Both the position numbers and the translations under genes were made by a program. This document shows, one piece after another, positions 23,823-31,699 of a DNA stretch of 43,636 bases. Location: contig CAZYTA010000020.1 in the NCBI GenBank assembly GCA_964650465.1, forward strand, positions 1-43,636. The letters run 5' to 3'. Position 1 is the first letter of the stretch. Every line of letters starts with the position of its first letter. The notes under the pieces are model-generated. The model had not been told where the DNA came from, made no database searches, and saw only the letters and a program-made list of their open reading frames with translations. The stretch comes from RGIG6353 sp964650465 (GTDB taxonomy: Bacteria; Bacillota; Clostridia; Oscillospirales; SIG627).

Positions 23823-24338
23823 TTACAGGGTGTAAAAGCAATCATCTAGCCAATGGAAAGGGTTTTCGTATATGTATTTGCTAATTTCTTTATAATCCTC
23901 AAGATTTCTTATGATGTGGTCGTGAAAGGAGCGTTGAAAAATTTTTTGACCTATAGTGTTTTGTTTTTCATTGATTTCCTTGGTGATTTGATATTTTAGC
24001 CATCCTATTACCGCTGTTATTGCAGTGGAGGAATTATTTCTATTATCGTCCATTATAGCAATTAACATCAAATGTATATGATTTGGCATAATCACATAAG
24101 AATCTACGGATATCTCCTTATATTTTTCTGGTAGTGCCCGAATCCATTTATCTGCAATTTTACCGCAATGTGATAGCTGCGGGAGGGGAGACCCCTCCCC
24201 TACGATGGAAGAAAGTATTTTTTGCCGATTTTCAGTACATATTGTTATAAAATATGCACCTGTAGTATCATAATCGAATCCTTGTAGCCGAGTCGGCTTT
24301 CTTTTGGGATATTTGTTATCATTAGTATCAAACATCAT
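23823..24338 (-). CDS. REP-associated tyrosine transposase (Y1/HUH, IS200-like)
   Basis: 171 residues. HUH motif MPNHIHLML (His87, His89); FQRSFHDHIIRN and YIYENPFHW follow, as in RAYT/Y1 transposases. Tyr116 in the helix LKYQITKEIN is the candidate nucleophile. N-terminal RLQGFDYDTTGAYFITICT is typical. Residues 46-54 (VGEGSPLPQ) are encoded by a REP-like hairpin, which also occurs just downstream. The gene starts 10 bases after the XRE gene stop. RAYTs mobilise or maintain REP hairpins; whether this one is active is unknown. Confidence 0.93.
   Translation of the reverse strand: MMFDTNDNKYPKRKPTRLQGFDYDTTGAYFITICTENRQKILSSIVGEGSPLPQLSHCGKIADKWIRALPEKYKEISVDSYVIMPNHIHLMLIAIMDDNRNNSSTAITAVIGWLKYQITKEINEKQNTIGQKIFQRSFHDHIIRNLEDYKEISKYIYENPFHWLDDCFYTL
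24178..24204 (-). repeat. REP-like hairpin inside the RAYT reading frame
   Basis: On the minus strand GTAGGGGAGGGG TCT CCCCTCCCGCAG. In frame, it codes for VGEGSPLPQ. Near-identical to the copy at 23771-23797. Confidence 0.8.
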
Positions 24339-24347
24339 TATACCTTG

Positions 24348-24590
24348 CTATTCTATTTCTTGGTCTAAATCGACAAAAAAGTCTGAATTGAAAAAATCTT
24401 GAATCGTAATATCCATTCCGTCGCATATCCTTTTTAATGTTGCTAACGTGGTGCTTTGATTTCTACCGCTTACTATATTACTCAATGTCGAGCGTGTCAT
24501 TCCGCAGGTTGTAGCAAGCTTGTTCAAAGTAATATGTTTTTTGTTGCAAATTTCTTTTATTCTTAACACTGTAGCTTCTTTTATGTTCAT
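24348..24590 (-). CDS. XRE-family transcriptional regulator
   Basis: 80 residues, a single Cro/CI-type helix-turn-helix: LNKLATTCGMTRSTLSNIVSGRNQSTTLATLKRICDGMDI fits the HTH_3 pattern, followed by an acidic tail (FFVDLDQEIE). AGGAGG before the ATG. Divergent from the DUF6809 gene across an operator-like inverted repeat, so it probably controls both directions. The transposase gene follows 10 bases downstream and may be cotranscribed. Confidence 0.92.
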   Translation of the reverse strand: MNIKEATVLRIKEICNKKHITLNKLATTCGMTRSTLSNIVSGRNQSTTLATLKRICDGMDITIQDFFNSDFFVDLDQEIE

Positions 24591-24623
24591 GTTTTCCTCC
24601 TAAATTATTGTTAATACTATTTT

Positions 24624-24660
24624 AACCCATTTGAGTTCAAAATGTTGACTCAATTGGGTT
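24624..24660. promoter_or_regulatory. Operator-like inverted repeat between XRE and DUF6809 genes
   Basis: 13-bp arms AACCCATTTGAGT / ACTCAATTGGGTT (one mismatch) with an 11-base spacer. The right arm touches the -35 of the plus-strand promoter. A natural site for a dimeric XRE repressor. Confidence 0.7.
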
Positions 24661-24686
24661 GACAAATGAAATTTTTATGCTATAAT
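24659..24686 (+). promoter_or_regulatory. Promoter for the DUF6809 gene
   Basis: TTGACA (24659-24664), 16-base spacer, TATAAT (24681-24686). Overlaps the operator arm. Confidence 0.85.
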
Positions 24687-24707
24687 TAAGAAAAAAGGAG
24701 ATTTTTT

Positions 24708-24968
24708 ATGAAAGCATTACTTGAAGATTTGTGGTTGAACTATCAATTAGATAAAAACAGGGATATAAGTGACGAAAGTCAAAGGTTGTTATCTGAGCTT
24801 ACAGAAAAACAAAATGAGCTTTATTCCGAATTGAATGAATCCCAGATAGAATTGCTTGAAAGGTATGAGGAGATTCGCTCAATGCTCAATTGTGCCTATG
24901 AAAAGGAGTCTTTTTTACAAGGGGCGTCTTTTGCTGTTACTTTTATTCTTGAGGCATTGAAGGAGTAA
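24708..24968 (+). CDS. Small helical protein, DUF6809-like
   Basis: 86 residues, nearly all predicted helix, acidic, with a coiled-coil-like middle (LLSELTEKQNELYSELNESQIELLERYEEI) and a short hydrophobic end (FLQGASFAVTFILEAL). The pattern resembles DUF6809, seen in many gut Clostridia; function unknown. AAAGGAG ribosome site. Divergent from an XRE regulator; possibly phage- or element-derived. Confidence 0.8.
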   Translation: MKALLEDLWLNYQLDKNRDISDESQRLLSELTEKQNELYSELNESQIELLERYEEIRSMLNCAYEKESFLQGASFAVTFILEALKE

Positions 24969-25025
24969 TAATCACTTTACTTTTTTGGCAATCTGTGTTA
25001 CAATTCAAAAAGAGGTGATTTGATA

Positions 25026-25937
25026 ATGAAACTTGTTTTTGATAAAAAGGTTGCTACTCCCGACCCTTTTATATTTGAGGACTCAGGAAAGTATTACATA
25101 TACGCCACAGCACACGAAGGCGTTGCACTTTATACTGCCGATTCTCTCTTCGGCAACTGGAGCTTTGAAGGCTATGTTTTTAAGGTTGAGGACTGTGTTC
25201 AGTATTGGGCGCCCTCCGTTATAAAGCTTGATAACACATATTATATTTACGTTTCCTGTCAGTGTGACGGATTTTTTCAGCACCTTCATGTGGGAAAGTC
25301 GGCTTCACCGCAGGGTCCGTTTATTGACCCCAAAATGCTTTACAACCGTTTTTCTATTGACTCTCATGTTGTTGAGACAGAAAAAGGGCTCTTCCTTTTT
25401 TATGCAGAGGACAGTAAAAAAGGCGAAAGAATAGGTACAAGAGTCTTTGTTGACAAATTGCTTGACCCATATACCCCTGCATATCAGCCAAAGGAGATAA
25501 TTGTTCCCACCTTTGACGAGGAAAATTTCAATAACAGAATTATTGACGGTAAAATATGGCACACAATTGAGGGTCCGTTCTGGTTTTTCAAGGACGGCTG
25601 GCATTATCTTATGTACAGCGGCGGCTGTTATGAAAACGACACCTATCATATAGGCTATTGTACAGCCAAAACCGATGAACAGGATTTGACAAAGATAGAT
25701 TTTATTAAGCATACAGATAACGGAAAATTTGACCCTGTTATGATAAAAAATGACTTTGAAGAAGGCGTGGGACATCACAGTGTTATCCTTTTTGAAGGTC
25801 AGTATTATGCAGTTTACCACGGCAGAGACTATTCCAAGGGTGATATCACCACCAACGATTACCGCACCGCCCGTATATGTAAGCTTAACGCAGGCGACGG
25901 CATTATAACTGCAGAAAGATACGCAAACAGAGTATAA
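25026..25937 (+). CDS. Glycoside hydrolase family 43 protein
   Basis: 303 residues, a single five-bladed beta-propeller and no signal peptide, so cytoplasmic. Catalytic residues by family pattern: Asp13 (ATPDPFIF, base), Asp112 (SIDSHVV, pKa modulator) and Glu182 (TIEGPFWF, acid). Likely cleaves arabinose- or xylose-containing oligosaccharides. Start ATG 25026 is 8 bases after AGAGGTGA; an upstream TTG is possible. It stands alone, ending at a shared bidirectional terminator. Confidence 0.92.
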   Translation: MKLVFDKKVATPDPFIFEDSGKYYIYATAHEGVALYTADSLFGNWSFEGYVFKVEDCVQYWAPSVIKLDNTYYIYVSCQCDGFFQHLHVGKSASPQGPFIDPKMLYNRFSIDSHVVETEKGLFLFYAEDSKKGERIGTRVFVDKLLDPYTPAYQPKEIIVPTFDEENFNNRIIDGKIWHTIEGPFWFFKDGWHYLMYSGGCYENDTYHIGYCTAKTDEQDLTKIDFIKHTDNGKFDPVMIKNDFEEGVGHHSVILFEGQYYAVYHGRDYSKGDITTNDYRTARICKLNAGDGIITAERYANRV

Positions 25938-25982
25938 AATAAGCTGTAGCAAGAGGAGAATGACCTCTTGCTACAGCTTATT
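25938..25982. terminator. Bidirectional terminator between convergent genes
   Basis: Perfect 19-bp arms AATAAGCTGTAGCAAGAGG / CCTCTTGCTACAGCTTATT around AGAATGA. The right arm overlaps the 3' end of the radical SAM gene. Confidence 0.93.
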
Positions 25983-26589
25983 GTACCCTATAAGTGAATT
26001 TATCAAATCTTGTGACATCCATTGAGCGGAGCATTGCTTCGCTCTTTTTTCTGTTTTCTTCGGTGTTGTAGCCGTCAATTAGCGGCAGACGGACAATAAT
26101 TTTTTCCGAGCCGGCTTCAGCTATAAGTATTCTCAGATTATCAAGGGCGAGCGTGTTGCTTTTTCCCGTATAGGAAAGATATATTTCGGGGTCTGTGTCC
26201 TTTATGTCCACTACAAATTCATCAAACACCTTCACAGCCCGTTTTACATCGCTTTGCGCCACCGACAGACAGGTTTCGGCAGTAAAACGCCACCTGTCAC
26301 CAACAATACCCTTGAATTCCTCTAAAAAATCAACATTTAACAGCGGTTCGCCTCCGCCGAAGGTCACACCGCCGCCCGTCGAAACGAAATAAAGGTCATC
26401 GCATTTGAGCTGTCGGTAAAGGCTGTCGGGGGTATGTGTTTCTGTGTGAGCATCGGGAGAAAAGCACCTCGGATTGAGACAGTATTTACAGCGAAGGGGA
26501 CAGCCGTAGAAGCCCACCAAGGTGGTGACCCCTTTACCGTCTGTCCCCAATCTGTGCCGTGAAATACCGAGTATTCGGGCACTATTCAT
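25978..26589 (-). CDS. Radical SAM protein, glycyl-radical-activase-like
   Basis: 203 residues. The 4Fe-4S motif CPLRCKYC (Cys30, Cys34, Cys37; CX3CX2C) is followed by the SAM-binding GGGVTFGGGEPLL and VVDIKDTDPEIY, the pattern of pyruvate-formate-lyase-type activases. It is shorter than usual (about 240-300) and has no extra ferredoxin insert. No glycyl radical enzyme gene is next to it. ATG 26589 overlaps the stop of the upstream Cys-motif gene by 8 bases, so the two are translationally coupled and probably work together. The substrate protein is unknown. Confidence 0.9.
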   Translation of the reverse strand: MNSARILGISRHRLGTDGKGVTTLVGFYGCPLRCKYCLNPRCFSPDAHTETHTPDSLYRQLKCDDLYFVSTGGGVTFGGGEPLLNVDFLEEFKGIVGDRWRFTAETCLSVAQSDVKRAVKVFDEFVVDIKDTDPEIYLSYTGKSNTLALDNLRILIAEAGSEKIIVRLPLIDGYNTEENRKKSEAMLRSMDVTRFDKFTYRVQ

Positions 26590-27271
26590 CGTTTTCCATA
26601 GTAGTGACATTGATTATCATATTATTTTCCACATTATATTGGATAATGATATCATGGGCATCGGTAAAATATGCAATGATGCCTCTGTCACCGCTTACTT
26701 GACTCATGTCCTCTTCTCCCCAAGCCTCTCTGACCTGGTTGATAGACATTCCTTGCATAGAGCTGTCAATAAACTCCTTGGAATAATCGTCATATTCGTT
26801 TACATCCTCGGGGAAGAAGTAGTCGGGAAGCTCACCGGGAACGGGTAACACAACATCGGGGTTCAATGCCTCGTTGCCGTTTTCGTCAATATATGGGATG
26901 TCGCCGTCCAATTCAACCTCAACCTCACCCGTAAATGGTTCATTGGGTTTTTCGGGCGCAGGCATTATTCCTTCTGTAACATCTTCAACGGCTATATCGC
27001 CGCCAAGCTCGTTGCCGATATGCTCGTCCGTACAGCCGACACCTGTCAAAACAAGACTTGCCGCAATGCCTGCAACAGCGATGCTTTTGCCCAGTCTTTG
27101 CTTTCTCTCAAGCTCACGTTCAAGGTATTTTACCTCTGACTCACACTTTGGGCAGGTGCCGCGGCATTCTCCCTTGTGCTTACATTCGGAGGTGATAAAT
27201 TCAATACCGTTCTCGTCAGCAATCTTCTGACGTATTTCCTTGAGTATTCTGCATTTTTCTTTACCTTTCAT
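26582..27271 (-). CDS. Membrane-anchored Cys-motif protein coupled to radical SAM gene
   Basis: 229 residues, no family I can name. The N-terminal helical part has C30-x-H-x3-C36-x3-C40-x2-C43; the last three Cys have the same CX3CX2C spacing as a radical SAM cluster, though a zinc ribbon is equally possible. A hydrophobic segment follows (SIAVAGIAASLVLTGVGC, 63-80), a membrane anchor or an atypical lipobox. Then comes an acidic, Pro-rich linker, and a C-terminal domain (MQGMSINQVREAWGEED...GIIAYFTDAHDIIIQYN) resembling SmpA/BLIP-like folds. Strong AGGAGG before ATG 27271. Conserved linkage would suggest an electron-transfer or maturation partner of the radical SAM enzyme. Confidence 0.8.
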   Translation of the reverse strand: MKGKEKCRILKEIRQKIADENGIEFITSECKHKGECRGTCPKCESEVKYLERELERKQRLGKSIAVAGIAASLVLTGVGCTDEHIGNELGGDIAVEDVTEGIMPAPEKPNEPFTGEVEVELDGDIPYIDENGNEALNPDVVLPVPGELPDYFFPEDVNEYDDYSKEFIDSSMQGMSINQVREAWGEEDMSQVSGDRGIIAYFTDAHDIIIQYNVENNMIINVTTMENDE

Positions 27272-27370
27272 TGTGTTACCTCCTTTTGTCATTTAGACGA
27301 ACAATTTATGCTTTTGTTCCTTAGTTTTTAATTTTTTATAACAGGACTCTGTACTGTACCTGCCTAAGAA

Positions 27371-27396
27371 CCTTTTTAAAAAAAGCTGCCTCTCGG
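27371..27396. repeat. Truncated GC-capped hairpin family 2
   Basis: CTTTTTAAAAAAAGCTGCCTCTCGG resembles the right half of the hairpin at 29988-30023. It lies between mutS2 and the Cys-motif gene. Confidence 0.4.
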
Positions 27397-27416
27397 AAAA
27401 ATAAATACATAAACAA

Positions 27417-29810
27417 TTATTTCAATTCCACTACCGTTACACCGAAGTCACCCTCGCCGTAGGCACCTACGTGGAAGTTTGCGACTCTCTTGTCGGATTT
27501 GAGATAGCGCCACAGTGCGGCACGGAGTGCACCTGTACCCTTACCGTGAATCAATGTAACGGAATTGAGAGCACCGCGCTTTGCATCGTCAAGGTACTTG
27601 TCAACCATGAACCAGGCATCATCACCTGTCATACCTCTCAGGTCTATTTCAGCCTTCACATCTGGTCTGGGGGAGTAGGTGGCACTCTTTTGAGCCTTCT
27701 TCTTGCCTTCCAGCTTTTTCAGCTCGGTCAAGAGACGGAGAGTGTTCTTGTTGACCTTCATAGAGAGCTTGTCTGTCTTGACGGTTATGGTATCGCCCTG
27801 TATGCGCTCTACTACGCCCTCCTTGTTCATGGTGGTAATAAGCACAATATCACCCACTACAAGGTCACGGGGAAGCTCTGCTTCCTCCTCTTCTATTTCA
27901 ATCTGTATATCGGCATCCTTCTCGCCCTGCTTGAGCCTTTGGCGGAGCTCTGCACGGGACTTCTGATATTCCTCACGGAATGCCGCCTTGTCCTTTTCCT
28001 TCTTTAAGCGGTCAAGCTCCTGAAATACATAGTCGCTTGAGACCTTGGCACTCTGCAGTATTCTTGTTGCCTCTGTTCGTGCTCGGTCAAGCTCGTTACG
28101 GGCGGACTCCAGCAGCTTTTCACGCTCGGTGGTGGCAGTTTCAAGCTTTTCCTTTAGCTCACGGCGCAGTCTTTCGGCTTCGTTTCTGGATTTTTCTGCC
28201 TCAACACGTGCCTCTTCAAGCTTTTCGACCACATTTTCAAACTGCTTGTTTTCGCTGTCAACATTTGCCTTTGCACGCTCTATTATAGCTGTATCGAGAC
28301 CTAATTTTTCGGAAATCAGAAAGGCGTTTGAACGTCCCGGTGCACCGATGATAAGGCGGTATGTGGGACGCAGTGTTTCCACATCAAATTCACAGGCACC
28401 GTTGCGCACCCGAGGAGTTTCAAGTGCATATGCCTTAAGCTCCGCATAATGGGTAGTGGCAACCGACAAAGCACCGCTTTCACGTACATGCTCAAGTATC
28501 GCCATTGCAAGTGCCGCACCCTCTACAGGGTCGGTACCTGCTCCAAGCTCGTCAAAAAGAACAAGACTTTTAGGAGTCAGCTCTTTCATCATACTTACAG
28601 TATTTACCATGTGCGACGAGAAGGTTGACAGCGACTGCTCTATGCTCTGCTCATCTCCTATGTCTGCAAGCACATTTTCAAAGACTCTCAGCTCCGATTG
28701 GTCATCACAGGGAAGCTCAAGACCCGTTTGCGCCATCATGGCAAAAAGACCTATTGTTTTCAGCGAAACTGTTTTACCGCCTGTGTTCGGACCTGTTATT
28801 ACAAGTGTATCAAAGCTGTCACCCACATTGATATTAATGGGTACAACCTTACTTTTGTCAATGAGCGGGTGTCTTGCTTTTATGAGGTTTACTGCGCCGT
28901 TTTCTGTGATTTTCGGACATATCGCATCCATTGACACCGCAAGGTCGGCACGTGAGAATATAATACAAAGGGAAATGAGAATATCATAGTCCAAAAGCAG
29001 AAGCTCTCGCTTTGCCGATACAAGTGCGGAAAGTGTATATAATATACGCTCAATTTCACGCTTTTCATCGCTTTCGAGTACTCTGATTTCATTATTCAGC
29101 TCTACTACCGACGTAGGCTCTACAAATACTGTTGAGCCCGATGCCGAGGTGTCATGTACCAGACCCGGTATGCTGTTTTTGCATTCAGCCTTGACTGCCA
29201 GAACATAGCGTGAGTTACGCATTGTAACTATATTTTCCTGCAGGTATTTTGTATAAGAGGGAGAGGTTACATATTTTTGCAACGCTTCTCTTACACGGCT
29301 GCCTGCAACTCTTATTTTACGTCTTATCTCTGACAGCTTATCCGAAGCATTGTCCGCTATGGCATCGTCGGAAATAAAGGTGTTTCTTATGGATTCGTCA
29401 AGCTCACGGTCGTTTTGGAGCATTGAAAAACGCTCGGAAAGTACGCCGCCGCTTTCAAGAGCCGACCCGTAAGCACGGAGTGCCTTGACAGCCGACAAAA
29501 GCTGTCCAACGTTTATAAGCTCGGGAATTGTCAGCATTGCGCCCTTTTCGGCTCTGTCACAGGTGTCCGCAATATTTTTGACACCGAAAAAGGAAGGCGT
29601 GCCCTTAACGTTTATCAGTTTTTTTGCCTCTTCTGTTTCGGACAGCAGTCTCTTTACACGGCGCAGGTCTGTTTCGGGCAGTGTTGTGAGTATCTTGTCA
29701 CGTGCGCCCTCAAGATTTGCCTTGCTTGCCCACAGTTCCAATATTTTGTTGTATTCAAGTGCTTTGGTGGCGTGTGAAAAAGCCGACAACTGTTTTTGTG
29801 TTACTGTCAT
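27417..29810 (-). CDS. mutS2: MutS2 ATPase/Smr endonuclease
   Basis: 797 residues, full length. Core and lever domains (about 1-320), Walker A ITGPNTGGKTVSLKTIGL, Walker B LFDELGAGTDPVEGAALA, a long coiled-coil clamp (about 510-640), and the C-terminal Smr domain with IDLRG and HGKGTGALR. It lacks the mismatch-recognition domain of MutS. In Firmicutes MutS2 acts on collided ribosomes and on recombination intermediates. AAGGA site before ATG 29810. Confidence 0.97.
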   Translation of the reverse strand: MTVTQKQLSAFSHATKALEYNKILELWASKANLEGARDKILTTLPETDLRRVKRLLSETEEAKKLINVKGTPSFFGVKNIADTCDRAEKGAMLTIPELINVGQLLSAVKALRAYGSALESGGVLSERFSMLQNDRELDESIRNTFISDDAIADNASDKLSEIRRKIRVAGSRVREALQKYVTSPSYTKYLQENIVTMRNSRYVLAVKAECKNSIPGLVHDTSASGSTVFVEPTSVVELNNEIRVLESDEKREIERILYTLSALVSAKRELLLLDYDILISLCIIFSRADLAVSMDAICPKITENGAVNLIKARHPLIDKSKVVPININVGDSFDTLVITGPNTGGKTVSLKTIGLFAMMAQTGLELPCDDQSELRVFENVLADIGDEQSIEQSLSTFSSHMVNTVSMMKELTPKSLVLFDELGAGTDPVEGAALAMAILEHVRESGALSVATTHYAELKAYALETPRVRNGACEFDVETLRPTYRLIIGAPGRSNAFLISEKLGLDTAIIERAKANVDSENKQFENVVEKLEEARVEAEKSRNEAERLRRELKEKLETATTEREKLLESARNELDRARTEATRILQSAKVSSDYVFQELDRLKKEKDKAAFREEYQKSRAELRQRLKQGEKDADIQIEIEEEEAELPRDLVVGDIVLITTMNKEGVVERIQGDTITVKTDKLSMKVNKNTLRLLTELKKLEGKKKAQKSATYSPRPDVKAEIDLRGMTGDDAWFMVDKYLDDAKRGALNSVTLIHGKGTGALRAALWRYLKSDKRVANFHVGAYGEGDFGVTVVELK

Positions 29811-29831
29811 TTTAGTTCCTTTTTTATTTAC

Positions 29832-29932
29832 CGGGAAATTGTATTAAATCAACCTCGCCGCTTTACTTTATTTAAATGAGCATATAGGTTACGATAGGCG
29901 AGAATTGTCAGCGGCGACTCGCCGCTTTTTTA
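29832..29932. repeat. Dispersed intercistronic repeat, copy I
   Basis: One of the cleanest copies: GGGAAATTGTATTAAATCAA head, CCTCGCCGCTTTAC, GATAGGCGAGAATTGTC, hairpin AGCGGCGACTCGCCGCT plus T-run. The left end abuts the mutS2 ribosome site. Confidence 0.9.
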
Positions 29933-29978
29933 TTATGTCCTGTACCTGCCAAAAATTTTAATAATATGTTTTGTTTTC

Positions 29979-30023
29979 GGGAGAGCTCGAGAGCGGGGCT
30001 TTTTTCAAAAAAGCCTCCTCTCG
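29979..30023. repeat. GC-capped hairpin family 2, downstream of recO
   Basis: GAGAGCGGGGCTTTTTT / AAAAAAGCCTCCTCTC, near-perfect arms, 19 bases beyond the recO stop. Confidence 0.65.
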
Positions 30024-30041
30024 AAAAATCAATTATAATAA

Positions 30042-30791
30042 CTAAAAATTCTTAATATTATTCTTATAATAGCTGAGAGCCGACACGGCACAGTCAAGAT
30101 GCTCGGACGAAAAGCGCTCGGAAAGTGTGCAAAAGGCATTCATGGCAACAGGGTCCAAAAAGCGAATCCCGAAAGCCTGTCTGTCATTGAGTGACAGCAT
30201 GTGCTCCAATGCACCTATAAGCCCCTTTGTAACGGTAACTCCCTGCACTCCCTCGGGTACAATGCACCTTGTGCATATTATTCCTCCGTCCGTGTGCAGA
30301 AATACACCTCCGTCGGGTTCACGGCCGCAGACCATACACTCTGTAAGGTCGGGATAAAACCCCAGCGCCGAGGTCAGCCTCAGCTCGAATACAGCCTTTA
30401 TTATCTCGGAAGGTATTTGAGATGAGTCCGTCAGCGAAAGCGCCGTACAGGTAAGCGAATAAATGGCAGGCGCATCCTCGTCGGTAAACGAGGTCTCACT
30501 TGCCATAGCTGCAATGTAGTTTGCAAGAGACAGCCTTTCAAAATCAATACCCTGGCGTATGAGATGGGAAACAGTGGATGCTTGTGACAGCGTATAGCCG
30601 TCTCCCTTTGAGCTTAGTACAAGCTCCGACAAGGTATAGGGCTGACAGGAAGCAAAGTTGCGGCTTTTCGGAGACATGACTCCGTAAGCCGAAAAGGTTA
30701 CAAGTCCTTCCTCGGTCAGCGCAGTTATATATGCATGCGCCTCTCCGAAACGCCGCCTTTTCAACACTAAGCCTTTTACTGTTTTAAACAT
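30042..30791 (-). CDS. recO: DNA repair protein RecO
   Basis: 249 residues. N-terminal OB fold (VKGLVLKRRRFGEAHAYITALTEEG), a helical domain and the Cys4 zinc site CMVCG...CTRC (about residues 150-180). RecO loads RecA onto SSB-coated DNA together with RecR. It starts three bases after the era stop, the usual era-recO order of Firmicutes. A family 2 hairpin follows downstream. Confidence 0.95.
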   Translation of the reverse strand: MFKTVKGLVLKRRRFGEAHAYITALTEEGLVTFSAYGVMSPKSRNFASCQPYTLSELVLSSKGDGYTLSQASTVSHLIRQGIDFERLSLANYIAAMASETSFTDEDAPAIYSLTCTALSLTDSSQIPSEIIKAVFELRLTSALGFYPDLTECMVCGREPDGGVFLHTDGGIICTRCIVPEGVQGVTVTKGLIGALEHMLSLNDRQAFGIRFLDPVAMNAFCTLSERFSSEHLDCAVSALSYYKNNIKNF

Positions 30792-30794
30792 ATA

Positions 30795-31697
30795 TTATTC
30801 CTCGGAGTTAAGTCCGAAATTAGTAATGCTTGCAATACTGTCACGCCAGTTGGCTTTTACCTTCACCCAGAGATTGAGGTTTACTTTAGTGCCGAAAAAT
30901 GCTTCAAGGTCTTCACGGGCATATGTGCCGATTTTCTTCATCATAGCGCCGTTTTTGCCGATAATTATACCCTTGTGTCCATCCTTCTCACAGTATATTT
31001 CAGCTCTTATATCAATAAGGTGACCTCGGATATCCTTGAAATCCTCAATTACCACAGCTGTACCGTGGGGAACCTCGTCATCAAGGAGACGGAGCATCTT
31101 TTCACGGATGACCTCAGCCGCTATAACACGCTCGGGCTGGTCGGTTATCATGTCCGAGGGGAACATCCAGTCTCCCTCAGATATAAACGGGTCAAGCTCT
31201 GTGAATATAGTTTCCACACTGTCACCTGTCTCTGCGCTGATGGGAATTACAGAGGCAAATTCAAATTTCTTTGTAAATGCATCTATAGTGGTAAGAATGT
31301 CGCCCTTTTTGGAAATATCCGATTTATTAATGAGGAGAATAGTGGGGTATCCCTGCTTTTTCAGCTTTTCCAGCATTTGCTCCTCAATGGAGTTCACCTC
31401 ACCCTTTGCCTCTGTGACAAAGAGTACGGCATCAACGTCGCCCACAGCAGTGCTGATAGCCTTTACCATGCTGTCGCCCAGCCTTGTTTTAGGCTTGTGC
31501 ATACCGGGAGTGTCAAGAAAAACATACTGTGTGTTCTCCTTGGTGAGAATGCCTGTTATTCTTGTTCTTGTTGTCTGCGGCTTCTTGGAGACAGCCGCTA
31601 TTTTCTCACCCAAAAAGCGGTTGAGAAGTGTGGATTTGCCCACATTCGGGCATCCGATAATGGCGATAAACGCCGTTCTGGGTGTAAATTTATCCAT
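30795..31697 (-). CDS. era: GTPase Era
   Basis: 300 residues, complete. G motifs: GCPNVGKSTL (G1), DTPGMHKPK (G3), INKSD (G4) and ISAETGD (G5). C-terminal KH domain with IIGKNGAMMKKIG. Binds 16S rRNA 3' end in 30S assembly. Two bases from the upstream membrane-protein gene and three from recO, so part of one operon. Confidence 0.97.
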   Translation of the reverse strand: MDKFTPRTAFIAIIGCPNVGKSTLLNRFLGEKIAAVSKKPQTTRTRITGILTKENTQYVFLDTPGMHKPKTRLGDSMVKAISTAVGDVDAVLFVTEAKGEVNSIEEQMLEKLKKQGYPTILLINKSDISKKGDILTTIDAFTKKFEFASVIPISAETGDSVETIFTELDPFISEGDWMFPSDMITDQPERVIAAEVIREKMLRLLDDEVPHGTAVVIEDFKDIRGHLIDIRAEIYCEKDGHKGIIIGKNGAMMKKIGTYAREDLEAFFGTKVNLNLWVKVKANWRDSIASITNFGLNSEE

Positions 31698-31699
31698 AA

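Noticed and set aside
25305..25952. 215-residue open frame on the minus strand over the GH43 gene
   Set aside because: Shadow of a well-supported glycosidase with all catalytic residues; no domain recognised.
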